From: Novipirellula herctigrandis
Lineage (GTDB): Bacteria > Planctomycetota > Planctomycetia > Pirellulales > Pirellulaceae
Direction: 5' to 3'
NCBI GenBank assembly: GCA_007859835.1
Contig: SJPJ01000001.1
Coordinates: 3,334,784-3,398,783 of the forward strand
Length of the DNA stretch: 64,000 nt
Shown here one piece after another: positions 43,694-51,889 of this stretch. The notes under the pieces are model-generated. The model saw nothing but the letters and a program-made list of their open reading frames with translations. It was not told the origin of the DNA and made no database searches. Each line of letters starts with the position of its first letter. Within the stretch, counting starts at the first letter, position 1. The translations under genes and the position numbers were made by a program.

Positions 43694-44776
43694 TTATGTG
43701 ATTTCTGCGGGACTCGTTTCCAGCAATCGCTTCAGTCGGAGAATCGGTGACTGCGATTCGTCTCCAGTCCCGATGCAGTTCTCAAAAGCAGCTTGCAGTG
43801 CCTCGCTGTTGATTCCGCCCCGCGATGCGATCAGGACGATTTCTGATCGCGGTGGCTGGGATCCCCAAAGTGCGGTGTCGGCGAGGCTGGTTCGCTTGCC
43901 CACCATCTGGAGTGCAATCTGGTAAGTCGGTAATTCTTCGAGACAGACGATGCCCTTAGCCCGATAGATCGTGTTCGGCAAGGATTCGACAACCCTCCGC
44001 AGCCTGGGCAACGACAGCGGCTGATCGCAGCTCCAATGCCAGGTTGAGAACGGGTGATCAAAGTCGTGATTATGGGAATCTGCGTGATCGACGGGATCTG
44101 CACAGGCCACCGGGTGCTGCATTCCGGCCTCGTCCAGTCCTGCACCGAGCATCAATTTGAGCGGCACCCGCGCTTGATGGGTTTCAAAGATCCGTGATCC
44201 CGGGGCAATCTGGTGCACGAGAGCTCGGACCTTGGCCAAGGCTTCTGTTCCGACCAGGTCCACCTTGTTCAACACCACCATGTCAGCGACACGAATCTGC
44301 TGCCGTGCCAGGACGCCCAGTTCGTCGGTGAGCGACGGCAGCTGTTCGGCATCCACCACCCCGATGATGCAGTTCAGTGACAGAAAGGGTTGCAACTCAG
44401 GCATCAGAAAAGTGTTCGCCACCTCAACGGGGTCGGACACGCCGCTGGTTTCGATGATCAATTGATCCGGCGGCTCCGCTCGTTGCAACATCCCCAGGCA
44501 AGCCGCCACCAGATCGTCACGAATGCTGCAGCAGACACAACCGTTGGCGAGGTTAACCGTTTCCCCTTCGACACCGACGATCAATTTGGCGTCGATATTG
44601 ATGGCACCGAAATCATTGACCAACACCCCGACACGACTCCCGTGGTCTTCGCTCAGAATATAATTGAGCAACGTCGTTTTACCGGAACCAAGAAAGCCAC
44701 TGATAATGGTCACCGGAAGCGACGGCCGCTGCGTCTCCTCAGTTTCTCTGGCAGGGTCGGGCGAGTTCAAAGGCAT
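43694..44776 (-). CDS. CobW/G3E-family GTPase (metal chaperone type)
   Basis: This 360-residue GTPase shows the P-loop GFLGSGKTTLLNYIL, the metal-binding motif ANGCVCCSIRDD, the IIETSGVSDP switch and the NKVD base-recognition motif. A His/Asp-rich loop (DHADSHNHDFDHP) follows, then the C-terminal CobW_C domain. Family members insert metals, commonly zinc or cobalt, into client enzymes. Position between two metal-dependent amidohydrolases suggests these as clients, which is inference. The gene is intact, unlike the two fragments at 40456 and 41808. Confidence 0.92.
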   Translation of the reverse strand: MPLNSPDPARETEETQRPSLPVTIISGFLGSGKTTLLNYILSEDHGSRVGVLVNDFGAINIDAKLIVGVEGETVNLANGCVCCSIRDDLVAACLGMLQRAEPPDQLIIETSGVSDPVEVANTFLMPELQPFLSLNCIIGVVDAEQLPSLTDELGVLARQQIRVADMVVLNKVDLVGTEALAKVRALVHQIAPGSRIFETHQARVPLKLMLGAGLDEAGMQHPVACADPVDHADSHNHDFDHPFSTWHWSCDQPLSLPRLRRVVESLPNTIYRAKGIVCLEELPTYQIALQMVGKRTSLADTALWGSQPPRSEIVLIASRGGINSEALQAAFENCIGTGDESQSPILRLKRLLETSPAEIT

Positions 44777-44811
44777 CTTGTGAGTCCCATGGTTAGGAAT
44801 GAGCGGGAAAT

Positions 44812-44872
44812 AAGTGGGATAGGCTTCCAGCCTGTCATGCCTGAAACGACAGGCTGGAAGCCTGTCCCACTT
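44812..44872. repeat. 25-bp imperfect inverted repeat
   Basis: Arms aagtgggataggcttccagc (plus ctgtc) and gacaggctggaagcctgtcc (plus cactt) flank an 11-base loop. A related copy lies at 63812-63870. I believe this type of element is common in Pirellulaceae genomes. It sits between the first D-aminoacylase-like gene and the CobW gene and may affect the transcript. Confidence 0.88.
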
Positions 44873-44878
44873 TGCACC

Positions 44879-46363
44879 TTAACTCCGCACTGCATTGCGA
44901 ATGGGTTGACCGGGATAGACATCCTTCAACACTTCCGAATCCTTGACGACGATCGTTCCGTTGACCAGCACATAGGGGATTCCCGTGGACGCCAGCGTCA
45001 TCTTTCCCGCAACGGGCTCTGAGTTGTCGGTCACTGTTTCCGGATCAAAAATGGTGATATCGGCTGCGGCACCCGCACTCAAGCGGCCCCGTCGTTTCAT
45101 GTCGGGCGCGAACTCTTCAAGCCATTTGGCCGGCAGATAGGTCATCTTTGAAATCGCAGTCATCAGCGGACAAAGATCCTTCTCGCGCACCAATCGCAAG
45201 GTTCGCGCAAAGCACCCGGCGCCACGGGGGTGTCCCTGGCCCGTTCCGAAAGGAGCGTCCCCAGCGGGAATGTTTCCATCCTCGTCGATGAATGGCATGC
45301 TGTCGGAACCGACAATGACACCTTCATGTTTCATGGCCGCCATGACATCGGGCTCCTTCATGTGCTTCATCATCATCATGCCACCAGGATCCCCGCTCCG
45401 ATATTTGGCGAGGAGTTGCTCTGTCATCTTCTCTCCCGTTTTCACATACGTAATGTCCTCGTAATCCATCCCCATCGCCTGCTGGAATCCAGGGCCGAGA
45501 TAGTCGGCGCCAATGATTGAGGAACCGTAGTCGTAGGGATACGCTTCGGTAATGACATTCAGTCCGCGTTCGCGTGCCTTGTCGACTAGTTCGAGAGCTT
45601 CGCGAGTGCGGCCCAGGGAAGTGCTGTGGATATGGTGGATCAGCAGCGGAACATCCTGCACCCAGGCATCCGAAAGCGCTTCCATGAGCGCCAGAACACC
45701 GCTTGGCTGGATGTTGGACATATAGCGCACATGGCTTCCGACAAACGTTTTGTAACGCTTCGCCACGCCGTAGACTGCATAGATTTCCGCCGACGTAATC
45801 TTGTTGTAATACCCAATTGGCACACCGATCCCGAGAGCGCCCTGGTTCAATCCTGCTTCGACATTGGACAGGATCTTTTTCAAATCCTCCGGATCGTCGG
45901 CTGTCTTCTCATGCCACTGCGCACCGTCAGTGGCAGCGGCGTTGATCGCTCCGCCGTAGAGACCAAAGCCCTTCGGATCCACGCCGTCCATCGCGGCAAT
46001 GCGGCCAAAGGCATGGCTGACGGTGGCCCCGTAGTTGACTTGAGCTTTCCCCTCGAATGCGTTGTAGAAGTCATCGACAGGATAGGCTCCCGCTTCGAGT
46101 TCCAGCGGAGTGGTCACGCCGTCCCGCAACTTCAACTTGAACGCGAAGGCATCCTGACCATGTGAGTGTGTATCGATAAAGCCCGGAGCGACCACGTGTC
46201 CCGTGGCATCAATGGTTTCCTTGCCATCGATTGCTTCCTCAGTGATGATCGCCACCGTTTCACCCTTGACGCCGACGTTGCGCACGGCATCAAGGCCACT
46301 CTCGGGATCCATCACGCGGCCGCCATGGATGACGATGTCGTATTGTTCGTTTTGTTTTGTCAT
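44879..46363 (-). CDS. D-aminoacylase-like amidohydrolase (first copy)
   Basis: This 494-residue protein shares its N-terminus with the copy at 42137 (DIVIHGGRVMDPESGLDAV and APGFIDTHSHG), but the middle has diverged clearly. LELEAGAYPVDDFYNAFEGK replaces the canonical VVGNCG block, so the classical zinc-ligand Cys is again absent. The C-terminus ends with AAADITIFDPETVTDN and the pattern SDSMPFIDEDG near residue 370 supplies a conserved Asp. No signal peptide is apparent, so it is likely cytoplasmic. It lies 14 bases from the TRIC-type gene stop and heads the amidohydrolase/CobW group. Confidence 0.86.
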   Translation of the reverse strand: MTKQNEQYDIVIHGGRVMDPESGLDAVRNVGVKGETVAIITEEAIDGKETIDATGHVVAPGFIDTHSHGQDAFAFKLKLRDGVTTPLELEAGAYPVDDFYNAFEGKAQVNYGATVSHAFGRIAAMDGVDPKGFGLYGGAINAAATDGAQWHEKTADDPEDLKKILSNVEAGLNQGALGIGVPIGYYNKITSAEIYAVYGVAKRYKTFVGSHVRYMSNIQPSGVLALMEALSDAWVQDVPLLIHHIHSTSLGRTREALELVDKARERGLNVITEAYPYDYGSSIIGADYLGPGFQQAMGMDYEDITYVKTGEKMTEQLLAKYRSGDPGGMMMMKHMKEPDVMAAMKHEGVIVGSDSMPFIDEDGNIPAGDAPFGTGQGHPRGAGCFARTLRLVREKDLCPLMTAISKMTYLPAKWLEEFAPDMKRRGRLSAGAAADITIFDPETVTDNSEPVAGKMTLASTGIPYVLVNGTIVVKDSEVLKDVYPGQPIRNAVRS

Positions 46364-46377
46364 CTTATGTTTGCTTC

Positions 46378-47073
46378 TTATTTCAAAGTCTGTGGAGTAA
46401 CCGTTTCTTGTGGATTTTGCTCAACGTTGCGACCGCCAATGCGGATAAATTCACCGGGCGGCCCCATTCGAATGTTGAATAGGATGGTTGCGGCCCGTAG
46501 TGAAAACGCGATCAGAAACGCCAGTCCTTCAGCAACGCCTTCCGGTAGCGATAGTTGGATCAGCACCGCATAGGTAAGAGACCCTGCCAGGGCTGCAGTC
46601 GCATAGAGTTCGCCGCAGAGGATCATTGGCTGGGTTTGGGTCATGGTATCGCGGATCACACCACCGCCGGTGGCAGTCACCATCCCCAGGAACACGGCGA
46701 CAATGAACGGGGCGCCGAAACCCAGCGCCACATGACATCCAACTACCCCGAAACAGGCCAAGCCGAGTGCATCAGACCAGATCATCCCTTTCCGCTGGGA
46801 GATGTCGTGTTTGATAAAAAAGTAGGTAGCGAGCGCCGCTACCATGCACAGCACCAACTCTGCTGGATCCTGCGTCCACCAGACCGTCCGCCCCAACAGC
46901 AAATCGCGGGTGGTACCGCCGCCGATTCCGGTGATGGTACCAATCAAGACAAATCCCAACGCGTCCATGCGATGCCGGGCCGCACACAACGCTCCGCTGA
47001 TGGCGAATACCACATCACCGGCATACATGATTGCCAGAATGCTGGTGCTTAGCGGTTCGCTTGGTGGTAACAT
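46378..47073 (-). CDS. TRIC-family cation channel (UPF0126)
   Basis: The 231-residue membrane protein has seven helices with the repeated Gly-rich motif GIGGGTTRDLLLGRTVWW and its pair TATGGGVIRDTMTQTQPMIL, which is the pattern of bacterial TRIC/UPF0126 (YicG-like) proteins. These form K+-permeable trimers; some have been linked to amino-acid uptake, for example glycine. It lies between the C45 acyltransferase and amidohydrolase genes, so it may carry a substrate or counter-ion for that pathway. Confidence 0.9.
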   Translation of the reverse strand: MLPPSEPLSTSILAIMYAGDVVFAISGALCAARHRMDALGFVLIGTITGIGGGTTRDLLLGRTVWWTQDPAELVLCMVAALATYFFIKHDISQRKGMIWSDALGLACFGVVGCHVALGFGAPFIVAVFLGMVTATGGGVIRDTMTQTQPMILCGELYATAALAGSLTYAVLIQLSLPEGVAEGLAFLIAFSLRAATILFNIRMGPPGEFIRIGGRNVEQNPQETVTPQTLK

Positions 47074-47100
47074 TTTTCCCTTTTTCGATTGGCCTGTGAT

Positions 47101-48330
47101 TCAAAACTCAAACGTGTAGTAGTCGCTCATGCGATCTTCCATCTGGTTGGTGCCGGCGATTGGACCCACGTCCCCCAGGTAAAAGCGGACGCTGATCTCC
47201 GGCTTCGAGAGATCGGCAGTCGTATTGATCAACGTGCGTTCCATGGGTGCCGCCTCAGCCTTTTCATCATCGACAAAAGAACAATGAACGGCATCGGTCA
47301 TTGCCGTGGCATCTTCTTTCTTGAACGGCGGCTTGAGACCTGCGTAGGCGTCCCGGAAAATGAGCTGACGTTGAAACGTGTTGTGCTCCTTGCTCTCGTC
47401 AAACTCGGGATACGTCGGCGGTGTCGGATAGTTGTAAACCGGGTGATTGGTAATGAAGAGCGGTTCATTGGCTTTGCGGTCAGTAAAGACGTACGCCTGT
47501 GAATGCTTCTCGATCTCGAAGATGGTGGCGGCGCCTTTGGCATCCGCGATGATCATGTGGGCGGTCATGATCATGTGCATGATGCGATTGCTGAGGATCA
47601 TCTGCTTGGCCTCTTCCACGGTGGCGCAAGAGTCGAGGATCATCCCGACCGCCTGGACCATGGAGACTCCGGACATCGCCAGGCCTGACGGTGGGCCAGC
47701 TTCGTCTCCCACACCTGCCGGATCGTGAAAGAGCGAGATGTAGAGACCTTTTTCGTTGAGGCCATCGATGTAGGGCGACAGTAGTTCCTGGCCACCGATC
47801 AGAATGGTTTTGTAACCCGTGTCGGGCCGGGTCTCCAGAACCACGCCACGTTCCCAACCCCGGTAGGCCCCCTCGGGAGCCTGCTTGCCGAAGAGTTCAC
47901 TCCACAGCACCATGGCCATCAGGTCGAAATTCCGGGAAACAAACGTCGCGCCGTTTTCGCTCTTCTCAATGGGTAGCACGGCAGCCGAACAGGTGTTCCC
48001 TTCCAGACTTCTGCCTCGGCTCGCGTCGTACCAGTCGTAAGGCAAAGCGGTCGCATCGTGCACTACGTCGTCCGCCGATAGACCGTAAGCACGAAGCACC
48101 CCTTGGGAACGTTCCAGCATCGCCGGCCAGTTGCGGGCCAGGTATTCACGTCGCGCCACCGCATAAATCGGTTCGTCGTAGACGCCCAGCTTGGTGCCGT
48201 ATTCGTTCTTGGCGAGGGTGCCGAGATCGAAGCCGATTTCCTCGTTGGTGCCTTCGACAATGATGTGCCGTGGTTTAGCGTAGTCGCCGTCGTTGGAGGG
48301 GTAGATCGGTTCGTTTTTCAGAATGCTCAT
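47101..48330 (-). CDS. C45-family autoproteolytic acyltransferase/hydrolase
   Basis: The 409-residue protein resembles acyl-CoA:6-aminopenicillanate acyltransferase-like N-terminal nucleophile hydrolases. SLEGNTCSAAVLPI places the likely self-cleaving, catalytic Cys at about residue 114, and SRNFDLM lies where the usual R-N-D motif follows. GLNEKGLYISLFHDPAGVGD and a C-terminal ITNHPVYN are also typical. Related proteins hydrolyse or transfer N-acyl groups. Next to two D-aminoacylase-like genes it suggests processing of an N-acylated compound. No signal peptide is seen. The start overlaps the end of an amidohydrolase fragment. Confidence 0.83.
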   Translation of the reverse strand: MSILKNEPIYPSNDGDYAKPRHIIVEGTNEEIGFDLGTLAKNEYGTKLGVYDEPIYAVARREYLARNWPAMLERSQGVLRAYGLSADDVVHDATALPYDWYDASRGRSLEGNTCSAAVLPIEKSENGATFVSRNFDLMAMVLWSELFGKQAPEGAYRGWERGVVLETRPDTGYKTILIGGQELLSPYIDGLNEKGLYISLFHDPAGVGDEAGPPSGLAMSGVSMVQAVGMILDSCATVEEAKQMILSNRIMHMIMTAHMIIADAKGAATIFEIEKHSQAYVFTDRKANEPLFITNHPVYNYPTPPTYPEFDESKEHNTFQRQLIFRDAYAGLKPPFKKEDATAMTDAVHCSFVDDEKAEAAPMERTLINTTADLSKPEISVRFYLGDVGPIAGTNQMEDRMSDYYTFEF

Positions 48331-48550
48331 TGTCTTCTTTCTTTAGTGTGTTGTTGTAGACTTTGCCGTCCTTGATGATCACCTTGAGGTTGTTCTTGGC
48401 ATCTTCGATGATGGATACATCCTCCATAAAGTTCTTGTTGAAGATGACGATGTCGGCCATCGCACCTGCTTCGATCACCCCCACCTTGCCGTAGGCATTG
48501 CCCTTGCCCGTCAAGTTCCACAGCGTTTCTCCAGCGTAGTTTTTGAAACA
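48275..48550 (-). pseudogene. C-terminal fragment of an amidohydrolase
   Basis: On the minus strand the frame around 48550 begins abruptly in NYAGETLWNLTGKGNAYGKV, then VIEAGAMADIVIFNKNF and VIIKDGKVYNNTL. This is the C-terminal segment of an imidazolonepropionase-like amidohydrolase, with no catalytic barrel left. It runs past the start of the C45 gene by 56 bases. It may be translated from an ATG at 48514 but has no active site. Confidence 0.7.
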
Positions 48551-48600
48551 CGCGACCGAACCGGGGCAACCGGCGTTCGGTTGCCCCGGGGTCGAAGGGC

Positions 48601-51039
48601 TTACTTCTTCAGCGTGATCGTTACCTTATCGATCTTGCCGGTGTACTTGCTACCCTCGCGGTCGTACTCTTCGGACACGGTGGTTTCCATGTCGATGCCG
48701 ACTCCGGCAGATTCGTCGGCAGAGAAGACTGAAAATTCCGTTTTGGGAACCTTCACCGTAGCTACGGACTTGTCATTGACGTAGAGAGTCGCCGTGCCAC
48801 CGGCACCCGGTTTCTTTCCTCCGTCGTAGGCGAAGTCCATTTTCACGGTCGACTTCCCGCTGGGCAATTTGGCAGTGCCCGCGGCGACCGAGTGCTTGAG
48901 ACCGAGATAGTTGTACGTGTATCTCGGAACTCCCTCTTTAACGTGCAGCGCCCAACCGCCGAAGCGTCCGCCTTGCGCGACGATCACCCCATTGGCCGGT
49001 TTGTCTCCGCTCTCAACTTCGGCCACGATTTCAAATGAGGTGTTCTTGATATTGATGAAGTCGTTTTCGAGCAGTCCGTTCATGCCCTCATAGAGAGTCA
49101 GACTGGTGCGTCCGAACATCAGGTCCGGTCGGCCGGCGATCTTGGGATTGAACAGCTCCTGCCGGCGATCGTCCAGTGGCAACACTTTGTATTTGACCGC
49201 TTCACCGAGAAAGGCTTGTTGCAGTTTGGCCAGCATTTCAGGGTGTTGTTTGGAAAGGTCCGTCGACATGCTGAAGTCTTCCGCGACGTGATAGAGCTCC
49301 CACGTGTCCTCGGTAAATCGAGTTTCGGGGCTCGCCCACGGCTTGACGTGCAAGGTGCCGGCGAACCAACCGTCGAAATAGATTCCGCGGTTCCCGAACA
49401 TCTCAAAGTACTGGATCGTGTGTTGACTTGGCGCGTTCGGAAAGTCCCAGGTGTAGGCCATGCTGGTTCCCTCGATCGGCCGCTGTGGCGTGCCATTGAC
49501 GATTCGCGGTTCCGGGAGTCCGGCAGCTTCCAAAATGGTCGGCGCCACGTCGATCACGTGGTGCCACTGACTGCGGATTTCGCCCTTCGCCTTGATGCGG
49601 TCGGGCCAATGAATCGCCATCGCATTGCGAGTGCCGCCATAATTGGAAGCGACCTGCTTGGTCCACGTGAACGGCGAATCAAAAGCGACAGCCCAGCCCG
49701 CCGCCATGTGCGGATAGGTGCTCGCGTCGCCCCAGTTGTCGTAATACTTCAACATGAAGTCGATGTCCGAACCCTGCGGTTCGTTGTTGAAGTACGTCAT
49801 CTCGTTGTACAGCCCAGACATCCCGCCTTCGGCGCTGGTGCCGTTGTCACCGGCGATGTAGAAGATCAGCGTGTTGTCGAGCTCACCCATATCTTCGATC
49901 GCCTGAATGACTCGCCCGGTCTCGTGATCGGTCATGTCGAGGAACGCGGCGAAGACTTCGGCCTGACGGGCAAAAAGCTTCTGCTCTTTGGCCGAGAGAT
50001 CTTTCCAATCCTTGATGTCGTCGGGCTTTTTCGCCAGCTTTGTGTCTTTAGGAATGACGCCCAGTTTCTTTTGCTGTTCGAAGATTCGCTCGCGGATCAC
50101 GTCCCAGCCTTCGTCGAAATTGCCCTTTTGTTTTTCGATGTAAAATTTTGGCACGTGATGCGGTGCATGCACGGCGCCCGGAGCGAAGTAAACAAAGAAC
50201 GGCTTATCCGGGGTGAGCGCCTGCTGGAAACGCATCCACTCGATGGACTTTGTGGCCATGTCGTTCATGAAGTGATAGTCCGGATCTTCCGGCGTCTCGA
50301 CACGGTTCAGGTTGTGATAGACAGCCGGAGACCATTGATTGGTCTCACCGCCCAGGAACCCGTAGAACTCATCGAAACCGGTGAAGTTCGGCCAGCGAGT
50401 AAACGGCCCCGAGGGACTAATTTCCCATACGGCTGTTTCGTGGTGCTTGCCATAGGCGGCCGTGCTGTAACCGTTCAGTCGCAACGTCTCGGCAATTGTC
50501 GCGATGTCGTTGGGCAGCATGCCGGTCGCGCCGGGGAAGGCCGTCGCGACTTCCGTGATCTTGGCCTGGTTGCATGAATGGTGATTGCGGCCGGTGATCA
50601 GAGCTTGCCGAGTCGGTGAGCAAAGTGCCGTGGTGTGGAACTGGTTGTACAACAAACCGGCGCGGGCCAGTCTGTCAAAGTGGGGCGTTTCAATCACGCC
50701 GCCGGCGGCACTCGTGCCACCGAAGCCCAGATCATCGAGCAGGATGACGACCACGTTCGGTGCCTCCTTCGGTGCTTTGACTTCGAACACCGGCGGTGCC
50801 TTGGCATCGCGGGCGTCCAGTGTGGTGATTGGCGGATACCACGGCGCCTTGATGGGAAGTTCCGTGCGGTCGACTTGTGCCTTTTCTTGAGCCACAACGA
50901 CTGTCGTCGTCAGTCCATATACGAAAAGCATCGCGACGACCAGAATGGAGCCGACGGTTCTAGCCGCGGGTGTTGCTCGTACATCTTCGGTCCTGGCATA
51001 ACCCGACGTAAACGCGTTCGAATCAGTTTGTTGTTTCAT
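48601..51039 (-). CDS. Large exported arylsulfatase
   Basis: This protein of about 812 residues starts at the ATG at 51039 (MKQQTDSNAF) and has a signal anchor (ILVVAMLFVYGLTTTVVVAQ). The catalytic part holds the metal site VVILLDDLGFGGTSAAGG, the canonical formylglycine motif ALCSPTRQALITGRN, and IAGDNGTSAEGGMSG. Residues 600-812 form a beta-sandwich-like C-terminal domain ending in KYTGKIDKVTITLKK. The same C-terminal type survives as a fragment at 22679. It lies 59 bases from the CsrA-like gene. Substrate is unknown. Confidence 0.93.
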   Translation of the reverse strand: MKQQTDSNAFTSGYARTEDVRATPAARTVGSILVVAMLFVYGLTTTVVVAQEKAQVDRTELPIKAPWYPPITTLDARDAKAPPVFEVKAPKEAPNVVVILLDDLGFGGTSAAGGVIETPHFDRLARAGLLYNQFHTTALCSPTRQALITGRNHHSCNQAKITEVATAFPGATGMLPNDIATIAETLRLNGYSTAAYGKHHETAVWEISPSGPFTRWPNFTGFDEFYGFLGGETNQWSPAVYHNLNRVETPEDPDYHFMNDMATKSIEWMRFQQALTPDKPFFVYFAPGAVHAPHHVPKFYIEKQKGNFDEGWDVIRERIFEQQKKLGVIPKDTKLAKKPDDIKDWKDLSAKEQKLFARQAEVFAAFLDMTDHETGRVIQAIEDMGELDNTLIFYIAGDNGTSAEGGMSGLYNEMTYFNNEPQGSDIDFMLKYYDNWGDASTYPHMAAGWAVAFDSPFTWTKQVASNYGGTRNAMAIHWPDRIKAKGEIRSQWHHVIDVAPTILEAAGLPEPRIVNGTPQRPIEGTSMAYTWDFPNAPSQHTIQYFEMFGNRGIYFDGWFAGTLHVKPWASPETRFTEDTWELYHVAEDFSMSTDLSKQHPEMLAKLQQAFLGEAVKYKVLPLDDRRQELFNPKIAGRPDLMFGRTSLTLYEGMNGLLENDFINIKNTSFEIVAEVESGDKPANGVIVAQGGRFGGWALHVKEGVPRYTYNYLGLKHSVAAGTAKLPSGKSTVKMDFAYDGGKKPGAGGTATLYVNDKSVATVKVPKTEFSVFSADESAGVGIDMETTVSEEYDREGSKYTGKIDKVTITLKK

Positions 51040-51097
51040 TTTCACTTTCAAATCCCTCGTGTAATTTAGGTGTTTTCGATTCAATAACAGGTGTGAG

Positions 51098-51412
51098 TCA
51101 TCTGACGCCAAGTGCTTCCTCCGTCGTGTCTCGTTTCAGCCTGTTGTGGACTTCCTGGCGATGAACCGGCACATTTTGCGGAGCTTCGATACCGAGACGA
51201 ACCCTTCCTCCTTGGATCGCCGTCACCACGGCCTTGATGTTTCCGTTGATGACGATCGATTCGTCTTCCATCCGTGACAACGGACCAACATGCTTGATTC
51301 TCCTTCGCTTGTGGTTACTTTGGTGTTTCTTTGAATTGCTGTCGGTGGTCGTGACGTCGAACCCTCGCGGTACCCCGCTAGTGGTTGGCTTCTGGTTCAT
51401 GACAAGGTTCAC
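51098..51412 (-). CDS. CsrA-like translational regulator with N-terminal extension
   Basis: Residues 45-95 match CsrA/RsmA: PLSRMEDESIVINGNIKAVV, then GGRVRLGIEAPQNVPVHRQE with the RNA-contacting Arg in VHR. CsrA binds GGA motifs in mRNA leaders to control translation or stability. Here the usual start (MLILSR) is not available: there is no ATG, GTG or TTG at the domain edge. About 40 basic residues (MNQKPTTSGVPRGFDVTTTD onward) precede it. Start is the GTG at 51412 or ATG at 51400. It overlaps the preceding gene by 23-35 bases, so it is translationally coupled. Confidence 0.85.
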   Translation of the reverse strand: MNLVMNQKPTTSGVPRGFDVTTTDSNSKKHQSNHKRRRIKHVGPLSRMEDESIVINGNIKAVVTAIQGGRVRLGIEAPQNVPVHRQEVHNRLKRDTTEEALGVR

Positions 51413-51665
51413 AGTTCACCGATAGGATTTGCGTGCGAATTTGGTACAGGGTATTGAGAACACCAATGAGATCGGCTTGGTCCTTTACTTGACCCGTCAT
51501 GATCGTGATCGGTTGATCGTCTTGTTGCTCGCTTGCAATCTGCATTCCACCCAAGCGTCCAGACCAGTGTTCATCCACCCGCCCCATCACTGCGATGCGA
51601 TAGCAAGCTGGTTTACCCGGTTGAATTTGTGGCCATTGTTCGTCAGGCATGTTCAACGCCTCCAT
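51378..51665 (-). CDS. Small protein of unknown function, first gene of the sulfatase operon
   Basis: From the ATG at 51665 (alternative 51650) this protein has about 95 residues, with YRIAVMGRVDEHWSGRLGGM, ITIMTGQVKDQADLIGVLNT and LYQIRTQILSVNCEP. I have a sense of this short pattern recurring as a hypothetical protein beside LuxR-type regulators, but cannot name a family. A regulatory element and a -10-like hexamer lie 45-100 bases upstream. It overlaps the CsrA-like gene. Confidence 0.7.
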   Translation of the reverse strand: MEALNMPDEQWPQIQPGKPACYRIAVMGRVDEHWSGRLGGMQIASEQQDDQPITIMTGQVKDQADLIGVLNTLYQIRTQILSVNCEPCHEPEANH

Positions 51666-51707
51666 CAATTCACGTCGCCCGCTGTTTCTATGTGTCGTTA
51701 GAAGATC

Positions 51708-51763
51708 ATTATGCGGCCCTTCAAGGCAGATCGCATCACTCACAATGAGTGATAAACGAGGGA
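51708..51763 (-). promoter_or_regulatory. Island-2 element 5 upstream of the sulfatase/amidohydrolase operon
   Basis: The box (51737-51763) reads TCCCTCGTTTATCACTCA then TTGTGAGTG on the minus strand, and CATAAT (51708-51713) follows after 23 bases. The predicted transcript start is about 35-50 bases before the small gene. Confidence 0.75.
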
Positions 51764-51889
51764 GACGGCCCAAAAAGAAGAGCTATCGACGCCCAGTGCG
51801 CACAGCTCAGGCCCTGCCGTCGCTGCCTGCGGTGACCATAACAGGGCCGGCCAGATGCCGGCAGCTTCGGGCCGCTGCCCAGCGCAGGC

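Noticed and set aside
49216..50577. 453-residue plus-strand open frame
   Set aside because: It lies antisense to the well supported sulfatase gene and has no recognisable motif; long antisense frames are expected in this GC-richer region.
51378..51412. CxxCH motif (CEPCH) at the end of the small protein, as a haem site
   Set aside because: It is a single motif at the extreme C-terminus of a protein without signal peptide or other cytochrome features.
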